64,000 bases of DNA from Methanotrichaceae archaeon. Its GTDB lineage: Archaea; Halobacteriota; Methanosarcinia; Methanotrichales; Methanotrichaceae. Location of the stretch: NCBI GenBank assembly GCA_016927425.1, contig JAFGMR010000021.1:26679-90678 (forward strand), given 5' to 3'. Below, in pieces: positions 55,869-63,844 of this stretch; position 1 is the stretch's first letter; every line of letters begins with the position of its first letter. Position numbers and translations under genes: made by a program. The notes beneath the pieces are model-generated. The model saw only the letters and a list, made by a program, of their open reading frames with translations, had not been told where the DNA came from and searched no databases.

Positions 55869-56098
55869 GATGGGCATGGCGGCACCTCTGCGACGCAATA
55901 TTTGGTGGTGTGAACTCTGAGTATCCCCACCTTCCGGCCCATGAGAGGGTTCAACCTCTCTTCGATACCAGGAGGCAGGATCACCTCGAACTCGCCGACC
56001 TTGGCGAAGATCGATCCATCCACCTCCCGGGCTTCCAGCAGAGTTCCCACGACCTCCTGCAGGTTTCGAAGGACGATAGGTGGCAGGTTGGGGATCAT
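55865..56098 (-). CDS. Small hypothetical protein in winged-helix operon
   Basis: The 77-residue protein (NLPPIVLRNLQEVVGTLLEA, VGEFEVILPPGIEERL, MGRKVGILRVHTT) looks like a compact alpha/beta or OB-like domain without signal peptide. I do not recognise the family. Its start overlaps the stop of the winged-helix gene (ATGA), so the two are co-translated, and its own stop overlaps the start of a decayed gene. Linked regulation is likely. Confidence 0.6.
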   Translation of the reverse strand: MIPNLPPIVLRNLQEVVGTLLEAREVDGSIFAKVGEFEVILPPGIEERLNPLMGRKVGILRVHTTKYCVAEVPPCPS

Positions 56099-56346
56099 GG
56101 TTCCCCCTCCTGAGGCCCGAAAGCCACAGCCCTTGAACCTTCTGTAGGATAGATCAGCGCCCCTCGGGCTCCTATAACCCTTGAGACGGAAACGATTCCA
56201 AAAACTTCGAGCACTCTGACTCGGTTTCTCAGTGTGTTCTCCGATCGCTGTTTCAGCAGCGGCCGGATGGCTTCCCAGATCGAGCGTCCGGGACTCTCTA
56301 TGACTTCCCTTACGATTTCCTTATCGATTTCATCCCATTCTCGCAT
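56095..56346 (-). CDS. Small winged-helix DNA-binding protein
   Basis: The 83-residue product (from 56346, MREWDEIDKEIVREVI) has the helix pattern of a winged helix-turn-helix: SIWEAIRPLLKQRSENTLRNR-type helices with a recognition helix and a VRVLEVFGIVSVSRVI wing. It may be a transcription regulator of its own operon. The start at 56346 is chosen because upstream in-frame sequence is Cys/Pro-rich and unlike a domain. It overlaps the next gene by ATGA. Confidence 0.6.
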   Translation of the reverse strand: MREWDEIDKEIVREVIESPGRSIWEAIRPLLKQRSENTLRNRVRVLEVFGIVSVSRVIGARGALIYPTEGSRAVAFGPQEGEP

Positions 56347-56583
56347 ACCCCACCGCCCAGGGCACGGGGTAGGCGGCATTACAACCCTTCCGCAAAGCTT
56401 ATGTTGCCCCACGGTGGATTATAATGCAGCCTTGGGAGGAGTCCTGATCCGCCAAGATCGATGCGGACTTCTCCCGGGCCCTTCACATTTCTTTTTGTTT
56501 CTGTACCTCTTAATGCAATACGTCTTTCGGAGCACGGCGAAAGTGATTGTCCCTATAGTCGGAACGGTGATGTCTTCCATACC
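56347..56583. other. Intergenic region at border of AT-rich island
   Basis: No gene is recognised. The base composition shifts here from GC-rich to strongly AT-rich, marking the left edge of the accessory island. Confidence 0.4.
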
Positions 56584-56610
56584 TATGTATACTATGTATA
56601 CTATTTATAC
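56584..56610 (+). repeat. Three 9-bp iterons (TATGTATAC)
   Basis: TATGTATAC occurs at 56584-56592 and 56593-56601, then TATTTATAC at 56602-56610, directly in tandem. They lie 23 bases before the TATA box of the antitoxin-like gene and may be operator sites. Confidence 0.65.
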
Positions 56611-56632
56611 CTTGTGGCACTCAGTAGAAAAA

Positions 56633-56640
56633 GTATAAAT
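56633..56640 (+). promoter_or_regulatory. Putative TATA box of antitoxin-like gene
   Basis: GTATAAAT in AAGTATAAATAATAAAC. Start of transcription would fall at about 56662, so the mRNA beginning at ATG 56664 would be leaderless. Confidence 0.5.
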
Positions 56641-56663
56641 AATAAACATGCGTATAATGGAAT

Positions 56664-56831
56664 ATGTCTGAAGAGGTCACTACGATCAAGATCACAAAGA
56701 CGACAAAAGAGCGCCTGGCTGCACATGGCAGGATGGGTGATTCCTATGAGGAAGTCTTAGTGAAAATATTAAATAGACTTGACGTATTAGAAACTGAATT
56801 AGCAAAGAACAGTGCCAACTCGATTCAATAA
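56664..56831 (+). CDS. Small ribbon-helix-helix antitoxin-like protein (VapB/DUF7557 type)
   Basis: This 55-residue frame has no ribosome site but a well-placed TATA box. The product (VTTIKITKTTKERLAAHGRM, then SYEEVLVKILNRLDVLE) fits the short ribbon-helix-helix pattern of archaeal VapB/DUF7557 antitoxins: a beta strand with Ile/Lys alternation and two helices. No PIN-domain toxin follows; instead a restriction-like gene begins 45 bases downstream. It may be an autoregulator acting on the iterons upstream, or a solitary antitoxin. Confidence 0.6.
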   Translation: MSEEVTTIKITKTTKERLAAHGRMGDSYEEVLVKILNRLDVLETELAKNSANSIQ

Positions 56832-56876
56832 GGAGAAGAGATGTAGCTTGCATCATGTATATAGAAGGTGAGTTGA

Positions 56877-58292
56877 ATGGATCTTATCGATAAAATACGT
56901 GAAACTGCGTTACGTATTCCTAACCAGATTGAACATATTCAAACGGAAGAAGCAACTAAAAATGCACTTGTCTTGCCATTTATTAATGCTTTAGGGTATA
57001 ATATATTTGACCCAACGGAAGTTGTACCTGAGTTTACAGCAGATGTCGGAGTAAAGAAAGGGGAAAAAGTTGACTATGCTATTCTAAAAGATAAGAGACC
57101 AATAGTATTATTTGAATGTAAATGGTGCGGGGCAGATCTCGATAAAGAACATGCATCGCAACTTTTCCGATACTTCAGTGTAACGGATGCCAGATTTGGA
57201 GTTCTCACTAACGGTATTATTTATAGATTCTATTCTGATTTAGATCAACCTAACAAAATGGATTCGAAGCCTTTTATTGAATTTAATATGCTTGATATAA
57301 AAGAGCAACTTGTCAATGAGTTAAAAAGGTTTTCGAAATCTTCGTTTGAGCTCAATAGCAACCTAGCTGCAGCAAGCGAATTAAAATATATGGGCGAGAT
57401 AAGACGGCTTTTAGAAGAAGAGATGATAAATCCATCTGATGACTTTGTCAAATTCTTTGCTTCTCAAGTGTATCCCGGCAAATTGACCCAACCAGTAAGA
57501 GAGCAGTTTACTAAGATTACTAAAAATACATTTAAACAATTTATTACTGATAAAATAAATGATAGATTAAAATTTGCACTTGCCGAAGGAGATTTAGCTT
57601 CACAACCGCAAAACCACGAACTGGAAGTACCTACAAAGGAGGAGGCTAGTGCTAAAAAGGGTGCGAAGATTATTACAACTGAGGTTGAAATAGAAGGATA
57701 TAATATTGTTAAATCGGTATCAAGTGATGTGATTGATGTAAATCGCTTAACTATTAAAGATACATCAAATTATTGTGCAATTGTCCTTGATAATTCAAGC
57801 CGGAAAACCATTTGCCGTTTATATTTTAATGGTCCACAAAAATATATTGGCATATTCGATGAGCTAAAAAATGAAGAGAAAATTAGATTAGATGAAATTA
57901 AAGATATCTCTTATCATAAAGATAAATTATATTCTATTATAAAATACTACGACTCGCAAAAGCCTAATGGACCAACAGAACAATCTATGGTCTCCTTTGT
58001 GTTTAAGGGGCAGAGGTATGAAGTTAGATATTGGAAAGATATGTTTATTCAAATATGTAATATGATGGCCTCAACTCATAAGGATAGATTTGAAGACATC
58101 TTTCAGCTTTCAGGTAGAAAGAATCCATTATTCTCACGAGATCCTGCGGATCTGCGATCTCCTGCTCAAATAGAAGGTACTGATATCTATGTTGAAGTTA
58201 GTTTCGGGGCTAAGTATTTAATTAAATTAGCTAAAAAACTAATTTCGATATTTGGCTACTCAGAGGATGACCTCGAAGCGGAATACCAATAA
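56877..58292 (+). CDS. Type I restriction (HsdR-N) like nuclease-domain protein
   Basis: The 471-residue protein has an N-terminal PD-(D/E)XK nuclease domain as in HsdR and COG4748 proteins: TEEATKNALVLPFINALGY, then GEKVDYAIL (catalytic Asp) and VLFECKW (Glu-x-Lys), then a FSVTDARFGVLTNGI segment. The middle part is COG4748-like. The last ~110 residues (FVFKGQRYEVRYWKDMFIQI, GRKNPLFSRDPADLRSP, GTDIYVEV) form a domain often found at the end of restriction-associated proteins. No helicase or methyltransferase gene is adjacent, so it is not a classical type I system. The gene is strongly AT-rich, indicating transfer. Confidence 0.75.
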   Translation: MDLIDKIRETALRIPNQIEHIQTEEATKNALVLPFINALGYNIFDPTEVVPEFTADVGVKKGEKVDYAILKDKRPIVLFECKWCGADLDKEHASQLFRYFSVTDARFGVLTNGIIYRFYSDLDQPNKMDSKPFIEFNMLDIKEQLVNELKRFSKSSFELNSNLAAASELKYMGEIRRLLEEEMINPSDDFVKFFASQVYPGKLTQPVREQFTKITKNTFKQFITDKINDRLKFALAEGDLASQPQNHELEVPTKEEASAKKGAKIITTEVEIEGYNIVKSVSSDVIDVNRLTIKDTSNYCAIVLDNSSRKTICRLYFNGPQKYIGIFDELKNEEKIRLDEIKDISYHKDKLYSIIKYYDSQKPNGPTEQSMVSFVFKGQRYEVRYWKDMFIQICNMMASTHKDRFEDIFQLSGRKNPLFSRDPADLRSPAQIEGTDIYVEVSFGAKYLIKLAKKLISIFGYSEDDLEAEYQ

Positions 58293-58319
58293 TATAAACG
58301 GAGCTGTATAATTCAACCT

Positions 58320-58475
58320 ACAGGAAATAGCGGAGTTACACCGAGAAGGTAGTATCTCAGTTGCCTGCTGGATGCAATAGGTGGTAGTAGTTAAAGCTAT
58401 ATGTAGTCGTCGGAGGAAGATTTAGCTTCATGAAATGAAGCCCTTATATGCTAACAGCATATCTACATATCCCTA
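58320..58475 (+). ncRNA. Candidate structured RNA with three-way junction
   Basis: ATATGTAG (58399-58406) pairs perfectly with CTACATAT (58463-58470). Inside lie two perfect hairpins: GCTTCAT/ATGAAGC (58425-58441, loop GAA) and ATATGCT/AGCATAT (58446-58462, loop AAC), the latter ending exactly where the outer stem resumes. A TATA-like AATATAAAC at 58290-58298 could start a transcript near 58320. No known RNA family was recognised. Confidence 0.4.
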
Positions 58476-58584
58476 TCTCCCTTACAACAATCGGAAAAGG
58501 ATTGATGTATAAAAGTAGGTTAAATTGATTTAAATGGGGGCATAAAATATTGAAAATTTACGTTTAATAAACTTTGGCAAGGAT

Positions 58585-59886
58585 ATGTTGCAGAAATTTG
58601 ATAAATATCTGAAAATGGAGGAGATTAAGCCGCCAATGAGAGCATATGTCCGGCATTTCGTTACCGATTTAGAAATATCAGAAAGTAATAGAAAGAGAAC
58701 TGAATCATACGAGATTATTCAAAAACCGGATTGGGGAAAAATAATATACGATTTCATCGATCAAAAAATCGATAGCCATCCTGAATATAATAAATTAGTA
58801 CAAAGTATTATAACTGATTATAAAGATAATATTAATAAGATAACTAAAGGCTATGACGAAAGAATGCAGTCCGCCATGTTTTTAAAAACATTTATACAAA
58901 GACTACTATTTGAAAAATTAACTTCCGAGCTAACAGATGATACAATTATTGAGTATGCTTCGTTATTTATATCCGAGTTGGAGCTAGCACAATCGGATTA
59001 TTTATGCATTTGTTTTTTAGATGGAATATTTATTGAGCCAAACAATATACATATCAACTCCGGGTGCATTATTAGACAAATCGAAAAATCTGATCTAGAA
59101 TATACAAGGGATTTGTTCTTTGATACAAATACATATTTAAAGATGAATCCTTCGTCAATCCTCGAAATAAAATTATCTGCTAAAAACGATCAAGAGTGTT
59201 TGGCATATATCGAACGAATCCTCGATTGTTTAAGGTTATATAAATTAGATTCTGTTTACACGCTTTTGGTCAAACTCTCCAAGAAGACGGTAATTTGGGA
59301 AAAGGGTCAATATATAATTGGAATTAACAGGAATTATACTAATTGGTATAACTATACAATTAACAAATCGGAACAAGATACTTTTATAAAATTTATCAAT
59401 AGAATCTCGGATAAATTGTTAAAGGGAGATAAAACGATATCTATATCCAGTAGAGGTTATAATTTTGCTCTAATGGAATTTGTAGATCTTGATATAAGAA
59501 TACTGATGGCAATAATGGGTCTCGAAGCTCTATTTTCAAAAGATCCCGGTGAAAATACATTTAAATTAAGTCTCAGAGTAGCGAAGTTATTAAATAATCT
59601 TGGCTTCGAGTCCCTAAAGGTTAAAAGATGTGTAACAGAAATGTATATTATTCGAAATAAGATTATTCATGGATCAAACACTAGACAAAAAGATAAAGAT
59701 AAAAAAATATTTACATACATAATTAAATATCTTAGGATATCGATAGTAATTTTTTTATTAATTGGTATTGGAAAAAAAGAAATGATAAACCTTTTAGATA
59801 ACTCTATGATAGATGAAGAGAATAACAAAATTTTAAAAGATAAATTAACGCAAATTCGTATGGAATTGGGAGATGTACTTTCGTGA
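58585..59886 (+). CDS. HEPN-domain protein (Apea-like), possible defence RNase
   Basis: The 433-residue AT-rich gene has an extended helical N-terminal region and, near residues 350-375, the motif RNKIIHG, the R-x4-H signature of HEPN ribonucleases. The preceding LMAIMGLEALFSKD and LRVAKLLNNLG match Apea-like HEPN proteins. HEPN enzymes cleave RNA in toxin-antitoxin, abortive infection and CRISPR-linked systems. A TATA-like CATAAAATAT lies at 58541-58550. It is next to a restriction-like gene and a candidate RNA, which supports a defence role (inference). Confidence 0.7.
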   Translation: MLQKFDKYLKMEEIKPPMRAYVRHFVTDLEISESNRKRTESYEIIQKPDWGKIIYDFIDQKIDSHPEYNKLVQSIITDYKDNINKITKGYDERMQSAMFLKTFIQRLLFEKLTSELTDDTIIEYASLFISELELAQSDYLCICFLDGIFIEPNNIHINSGCIIRQIEKSDLEYTRDLFFDTNTYLKMNPSSILEIKLSAKNDQECLAYIERILDCLRLYKLDSVYTLLVKLSKKTVIWEKGQYIIGINRNYTNWYNYTINKSEQDTFIKFINRISDKLLKGDKTISISSRGYNFALMEFVDLDIRILMAIMGLEALFSKDPGENTFKLSLRVAKLLNNLGFESLKVKRCVTEMYIIRNKIIHGSNTRQKDKDKKIFTYIIKYLRISIVIFLLIGIGKKEMINLLDNSMIDEENNKILKDKLTQIRMELGDVLS

Positions 59887-59924
59887 AGGTGTTTAGATCC
59901 CCTCAATTTCGCTTGATAATAAGG

Positions 59925-60015
59925 GGAAAGGACGTCCCAGCTGCCCCCCCTGCACGATCCTCCCATGGCGCCGCTGTATGCGCGACAAGCCGGTCCATGC
60001 GGCAGGAGGTCCGGG
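59925..60015 (+). repeat. Dispersed GC-rich intergenic repeat, copy 1
   Basis: Shares CTGCCCCCCCTGC, TGGCGCC, ATGCGCGA and CCATGCGGCAG with copies 2 and 3, in the same orientation. It begins about 40 bases after the HEPN gene. Confidence 0.7.
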
Positions 60016-60177
60016 GGCCGGGATGGCAGCCCGGTCGCGCATCGTCCTGATTCGAGCGGCTTCCCCGTGGCAGGAGAGGCGGTGGCCCAGGTTCGGGGGA
60101 TGGGATCAGGCTGCCACGGTGTGCAGCCTCCCCATCAAGTTTGCTATCTCATACCTTATATATGACGATCTGGATCT

Positions 60178-60933
60178 TCACGGTGGCTTGCACACCCCAC
60201 AAGGGACGTACCCCGCTAACCTGGCATCCTCGGAGCTTGAGAACCAAATCCGATTCTGAGGCAGGATCTTTTCTGCCCATACGCAGGAGGGGTAATGGTA
60301 CTTATTGGACTGCGTAGAGCCCACAAACTGCCCCTCTGTAGTATCCGCCATCTGGCCCGATTCAGACTGAGATACCCCCTCGGCCCACCAATCACTGGGG
60401 ACAAATTCGTTATTTGTGAAGTCGTTGATCACCGCGTAACCCGAATCTACCAAGATGCGATTGAACGGGTGGGTTAAATTGATGAATACATTGACGTGTT
60501 CCGGTTCGTCCCCCGCCATGAGCCGGAAATAATCAAGGGCCGTCTCTTTGCTCATAATCGAAGTATTGGTCGAGATTATGGCGTCCTCCAGGTAGACCAC
60601 AGCGATAAGACGATCATACATATCCCGCCCGTCCACCGACCTATTATCGATATCCAGCCAGACCGTTTTGCCCAACAGGTACTCAGTGGTGAAAGCCTTA
60701 GCCGGCTCCCCCTCTGGAGTGCTCATCTCCGGGGAGTCCACATCGGCCAGCCTCACCCGTTCGATCTCGTATAAGATCCGGGGATCGGTCTTCTCGACTC
60801 TGAGATCGAAGGTGTTACCGTCGACAACGTAGGTAACTATTCCGCTCATCTCGTCGGGGGCCGCCAACGCCAGAATCGGCAAAAGAGAGATCAGGGCCAA
60901 CATGGCCAAAATGGGATTCGTTCTCGTTATCAT
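60178..60933 (-). CDS. Secreted SNase-like nuclease with Ada-like zinc-binding tail
   Basis: The 251-residue protein has a signal peptide (LAMLALISLLPILALAAP) and a thermonuclease domain: VVDGNTFDLR, VRLADVDSPEMST (Arg and Asp of the active site) and GRDMYDRLIAVVYL (second active-site Arg). The C-terminal ~50 residues (SNKYHYPSCVWAEKI, GYVPCGVCKPP) form an Ada-type metal-binding domain with His/Cys ligands. It would degrade extracellular nucleic acids with calcium. The start at 60933 is supported by the signal peptide and GAGGGGTGG upstream. Confidence 0.85.
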   Translation of the reverse strand: MITRTNPILAMLALISLLPILALAAPDEMSGIVTYVVDGNTFDLRVEKTDPRILYEIERVRLADVDSPEMSTPEGEPAKAFTTEYLLGKTVWLDIDNRSVDGRDMYDRLIAVVYLEDAIISTNTSIMSKETALDYFRLMAGDEPEHVNVFINLTHPFNRILVDSGYAVINDFTNNEFVPSDWWAEGVSQSESGQMADTTEGQFVGSTQSNKYHYPSCVWAEKILPQNRIWFSSSEDARLAGYVPCGVCKPP

Positions 60934-61501
60934 CCACCCCTCACGCTCACTTGTATCTGGTCCTAAATAACAATAATGGTGTGATTCTACGTAGACTCGA
61001 CAGACGATGACGACTGCGATTGCGGCGAGCTTTGCAGATGGTTCTGGGGGCCTGATAGCCGGTGAAATGATTGCAGCCACTTGGTGGAAATGGCGGTATA
61101 AACTGGCCAGTTATGGCGGCATAAGGCGATCCACCTGCCCCCCCTGCGTGCTACCAACAGGGGCCGTGGCGCCATCGGATGCGCGATGGGCGGGCCCATG
61201 CGGCAGAGAGCCGGGATCGCGGGCAGACCTCCTCGCAGCATGATCGCTCGGCAGCCCATAAGCCAGATGTACGCCCATATTATCGCAGCCAGAGCTTGCT
61301 GCAGCGCACCGCCGCCCTTTGGCTCCGGCATAGTTGGATTGTTTTACATCGCCAATGACACTGCCTGCGCCTCACTATTCCTGCATGATTATCGATATGC
61401 TGCGGCTCACCTCGGACACCCCATGACGAAATAAATGGCTCATCCCTGAAATCACCTATGATCCTCACCCACACAGTTCAGCGAAGAGCTAAAAAGCAGG
61501 C
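60934..61501. other. Intergenic region with repeat copy 2
   Basis: No gene family was recognised; open frames at 61007-61434 lack similarity. It contains repeat copy 2 and, further right, a hairpin and promoter for the next gene. Confidence 0.4.
61119..61215 (+). repeat. Dispersed GC-rich intergenic repeat, copy 2
   Basis: Shares CCTGCCCCCCCTGC, GGGGCCGTGGCGCC, TCGGATGC and CCATGCGGCAGA with the other copies. It lies upstream of the nuclease gene. Confidence 0.75.
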
Positions 61502-61522
61502 CTTTGACATGAGATGTCAAAG
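61502..61522 (+). promoter_or_regulatory. Perfect hairpin/inverted repeat upstream of acylphosphatase-like gene
   Basis: CTTTGACAT-GAG-ATGTCAAAG (nine-base-pair arms), followed by a tandem CAAAGATT pair. Nearly 90 bases before the promoter; possibly a regulator site. Confidence 0.4.
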
Positions 61523-61587
61523 ATTCAAAGATTACAAATTAGATCATACGCTTTATATGAAATTAATGATTTATTAATGATGCCTGC

Positions 61588-61598
61588 CTATAAATATG
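61588..61598 (+). promoter_or_regulatory. TATA box with leaderless start
   Basis: CTATAAATATG centred 27 bases before ATG 61621, so the mRNA should begin at or next to the start codon. No ribosome site is seen. Confidence 0.6.
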
Positions 61599-61620
61599 AT
61601 GCACACTAACTCCACACAAA

Positions 61621-62160
61621 ATGAAGCTGAAAATCACAATAACCGGCCCCAAGGTTCATGATGTGGGATATCGGCCCTATCTGACTGAGCTAGCCATGCG
61701 TTTTGCTCTTAGGGGCTTTGAAGTCTCCAATGATGAAGACGGTGGGCAGCAGGTAGTCATTGCCTTGGTTGAATGTGATGACGCAAAGGCTAAGAAATTC
61801 TACAATGCCACTGAAACAAAGCGCCCCCAACTTGCCGTAGTTGAAAGCGTGAAATCAGAGGATTATGCCGGGGATGTCATGCCGCTTTGGCAGTTTGCAT
61901 CTATAAACACCGCATCTCAGATAAATAAAGCCATCCCACTCCTGCTGGAAATCAAAGATAGCATCAAAACTAACGGCGATTCCACTCTTCATGCCCTTAG
62001 GGAAATTAAGGAGGATACCAGCGTAATCAAGGCCAATGCCAATGCCACACTTCATATCCTGGAGGAGCTCAAAGAGGACGTCCAGCCAAGATTTACCACG
62101 CAACTAAGGCAGGTACAGGAGGATATCCGGACAATAAAGGAACGGTTGGGTATGTCTTGA
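61621..62160 (+). CDS. Acylphosphatase-domain protein with helical C-terminal tail
   Basis: The 179-residue protein opens with an acylphosphatase-like fold: GPKVHDVGYRPYL carries the catalytic Arg (Arg18) and GFEVSNDEDG the catalytic Asn (Asn37), matching the family spacing. From ~100 on the sequence is a coiled-coil with two similar heptad units (LLLEIKDSIKTNGDSTLHAL and VIKANANATLHILEELKEDV). Acylphosphatases hydrolyse carboxyl phosphates; the tail suggests oligomerisation. The gene is leaderless and flanked by repeat copies 2 and 3. Activity is uncertain. Confidence 0.7.
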   Translation: MKLKITITGPKVHDVGYRPYLTELAMRFALRGFEVSNDEDGGQQVVIALVECDDAKAKKFYNATETKRPQLAVVESVKSEDYAGDVMPLWQFASINTASQINKAIPLLLEIKDSIKTNGDSTLHALREIKEDTSVIKANANATLHILEELKEDVQPRFTTQLRQVQEDIRTIKERLGMS

Positions 62161-62569
62161 AATTATTGGGGAGGATGTTGTGCAAGATTCAGTCGAATAT
62201 GATGTTATTGGCGGGTGTAAAACTGTACAATTTCGGCAGTATAAGGCTTTCCCACTTGTCTTCCCTTGCATGCCCCCTATAAAGGGCCGTGGCGCCCTCG
62301 GATGCTCGTCGAGCCGGTTCGAGCAGGTCGTTGCGGCAGGAGATGCCCGAGAGCTTTAGGGATCGAAGACCACAACCCTTTTCTTCTGCGTTAGGAGTTA
62401 CGCAGTTGACGGGCGACCTGGGAGTCAAATGCATAATAACTATCATCAAGTGGTATAAATCAAGTTATTAGGCACCATCATGAGATATTTGCTTAAGATC
62501 TTTCACATTCGGCAATCCAACTGCGTAAGTCCTATGCGTTCCAAGGTATAGCTTATATCAGGAGGATTG
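62161..62569. other. Intergenic region with repeat copy 3
   Basis: No gene was recognised. It contains repeat copy 3 and a weak CTGCGT/ACGCAG inverted repeat near 62386-62405. Confidence 0.4.
62232..62352 (+). repeat. Dispersed GC-rich intergenic repeat, copy 3
   Basis: Shares GTATAAGGC, GGGCCGTGGCGCC, TCGGATGC and TGCGGCAGGAG with copies 1 and 2, in the same orientation. Confidence 0.7.
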
Positions 62570-62648
62570 ATGCTTAGCCCTATTGTCTCACCAGATCAAC
62601 CTCGAAGGATATGGTCTCCATGGCCACAAGGCCGTGCCCCCATTGAAG

Positions 62649-63458
62649 CTATCCTTTAAGCAGGTAGCCGCCGTCTACCGGAAGGGCCACTCCTGTGATG
62701 AAGCTTGCCTCCTCCGAGAGCAGAAATAGAACCGCCCTGGATATCTCCTCCGGCCGTCCCAGACGTCTCATCGCATGGGCGTTGACCAACTGCTCGAACT
62801 TCTCCTTGCCCATCTTCTCGAAGAGAGGCGCGGTCAGCTCCGTTCGGATGTAGCCCGGACAGACGGCATTCACCCGTATATTTTTATCCGCATAGTCAAG
62901 GGCCAATGACTGAGTCAGCCCAATCAGCCCGAACTTGCTTGCGTTGTAGGATGTGCGAGTGCGAAATGGATTCAGGCCGCCCACGGAAGAGATGCTGACA
63001 ATGCTGCCGCCCCCCGCTTCCAACATCTGCATAACTGCCGCTTGACAGCAGTTGAAGGATCCAGTAAGGTTCACGTCCAGAGTAGCTATCCAGTCGCGAT
63101 AATCGGTGTGCACTATGTCGTTTCGAGAGGGGTTGATGGCAGCGCTGTTGACCAGCCCATAGATGCCTCCCCAGGATTTCTTGATAGAGTCAAAGACCTC
63201 TCTCACCATCTCCCGATCGGAGACGTCACATGGATGAATGAAGAAATCCGTATCTTCAGGAGCGATGGCCATCTTCGCCCGCTCCATCTTTTCAACGCTA
63301 CGCCCTAGGATATGCACGCTTGCGCCCTCGAGGTGTAGGTCTCTTGCGATCTGGAGACCGATGCCCGATCCACCGCCTGTGACTACAACCGTCTTTCCCC
63401 TGAAACGCGCTTCGTCAGAACGAAGGCTGAAGCCCCTATCTTCCTTCATGTTTATCAT
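62649..63458 (-). CDS. SDR-family oxidoreductase
   Basis: The 269-residue protein is a classical short-chain dehydrogenase: TGGGSGIG (27-34), LVNSAAINPS, the Ser in VSISSVGG and the catalytic Tyr-x3-Lys in SYNASK near residue 170, then VNAVCPGYIRTEL. These use NAD(P)H to act on alcohols, sugars or acyl-type ketones. The FabG/gluconate dehydrogenase-like look does not fix a substrate. The start is taken at 63458; a Met three residues on is possible. It stands alone, divergent from thiC. Confidence 0.9.
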   Translation of the reverse strand: MINMKEDRGFSLRSDEARFRGKTVVVTGGGSGIGLQIARDLHLEGASVHILGRSVEKMERAKMAIAPEDTDFFIHPCDVSDREMVREVFDSIKKSWGGIYGLVNSAAINPSRNDIVHTDYRDWIATLDVNLTGSFNCCQAAVMQMLEAGGGSIVSISSVGGLNPFRTRTSYNASKFGLIGLTQSLALDYADKNIRVNAVCPGYIRTELTAPLFEKMGKEKFEQLVNAHAMRRLGRPEEISRAVLFLLSEEASFITGVALPVDGGYLLKG

Positions 63459-63844
63459 CTCGTTATCGATAGGAATCGGAGTGTATCAGCCGATACTATT
63501 TTGACCCCCATATAACCGACCCGCCCTCCTTGAGTATAAAGTTCACGTCTCTCTACCTTCTCCGAAAGCTCTGTCCGTTCATGTTCAGGATCATTTCGTT
63601 GTCTGTTTGTTATACTATGGAGAATAGCCGTAGTAATGTCACTGTCGGTCCAAATCTGCCCAAAAGCGGCGGCTTATAACTATCCGCCTGCCGATCTATG
63701 AGGGACACTCTCAAGGGTGAGAATGCTAGATGAGGATGATTACAGAGCTAGCCAAAGCGTGCTGTAACCATGGGAGGGGGATAATGCTGAGCAAAAGGTT
63801 TTGGCCTATGATGACTATGCGCAATCCGACGGGGAAAGCTATTG
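63459..63844. promoter_or_regulatory. thiC upstream region with inverted repeat and long leader
   Basis: GGCGG (63668-63672) and CCGCC (63684-63688) flank a TATA-like CTTATAAC (63673-63680). A start near 63702 would leave a leader of about 140 bases, unusually long for this window. The leader has a GGATAATGC segment that recalls the 3' half of TPP riboswitches, but the CTGAGA half was not found. Confidence 0.35.

Noticed and set aside
62570..62659. 29-codon frame with GGAGG and a TATA-like stretch
   Set aside because: Its end overlaps the SDR gene in antisense and the peptide is not recognisable; kept only as a note.
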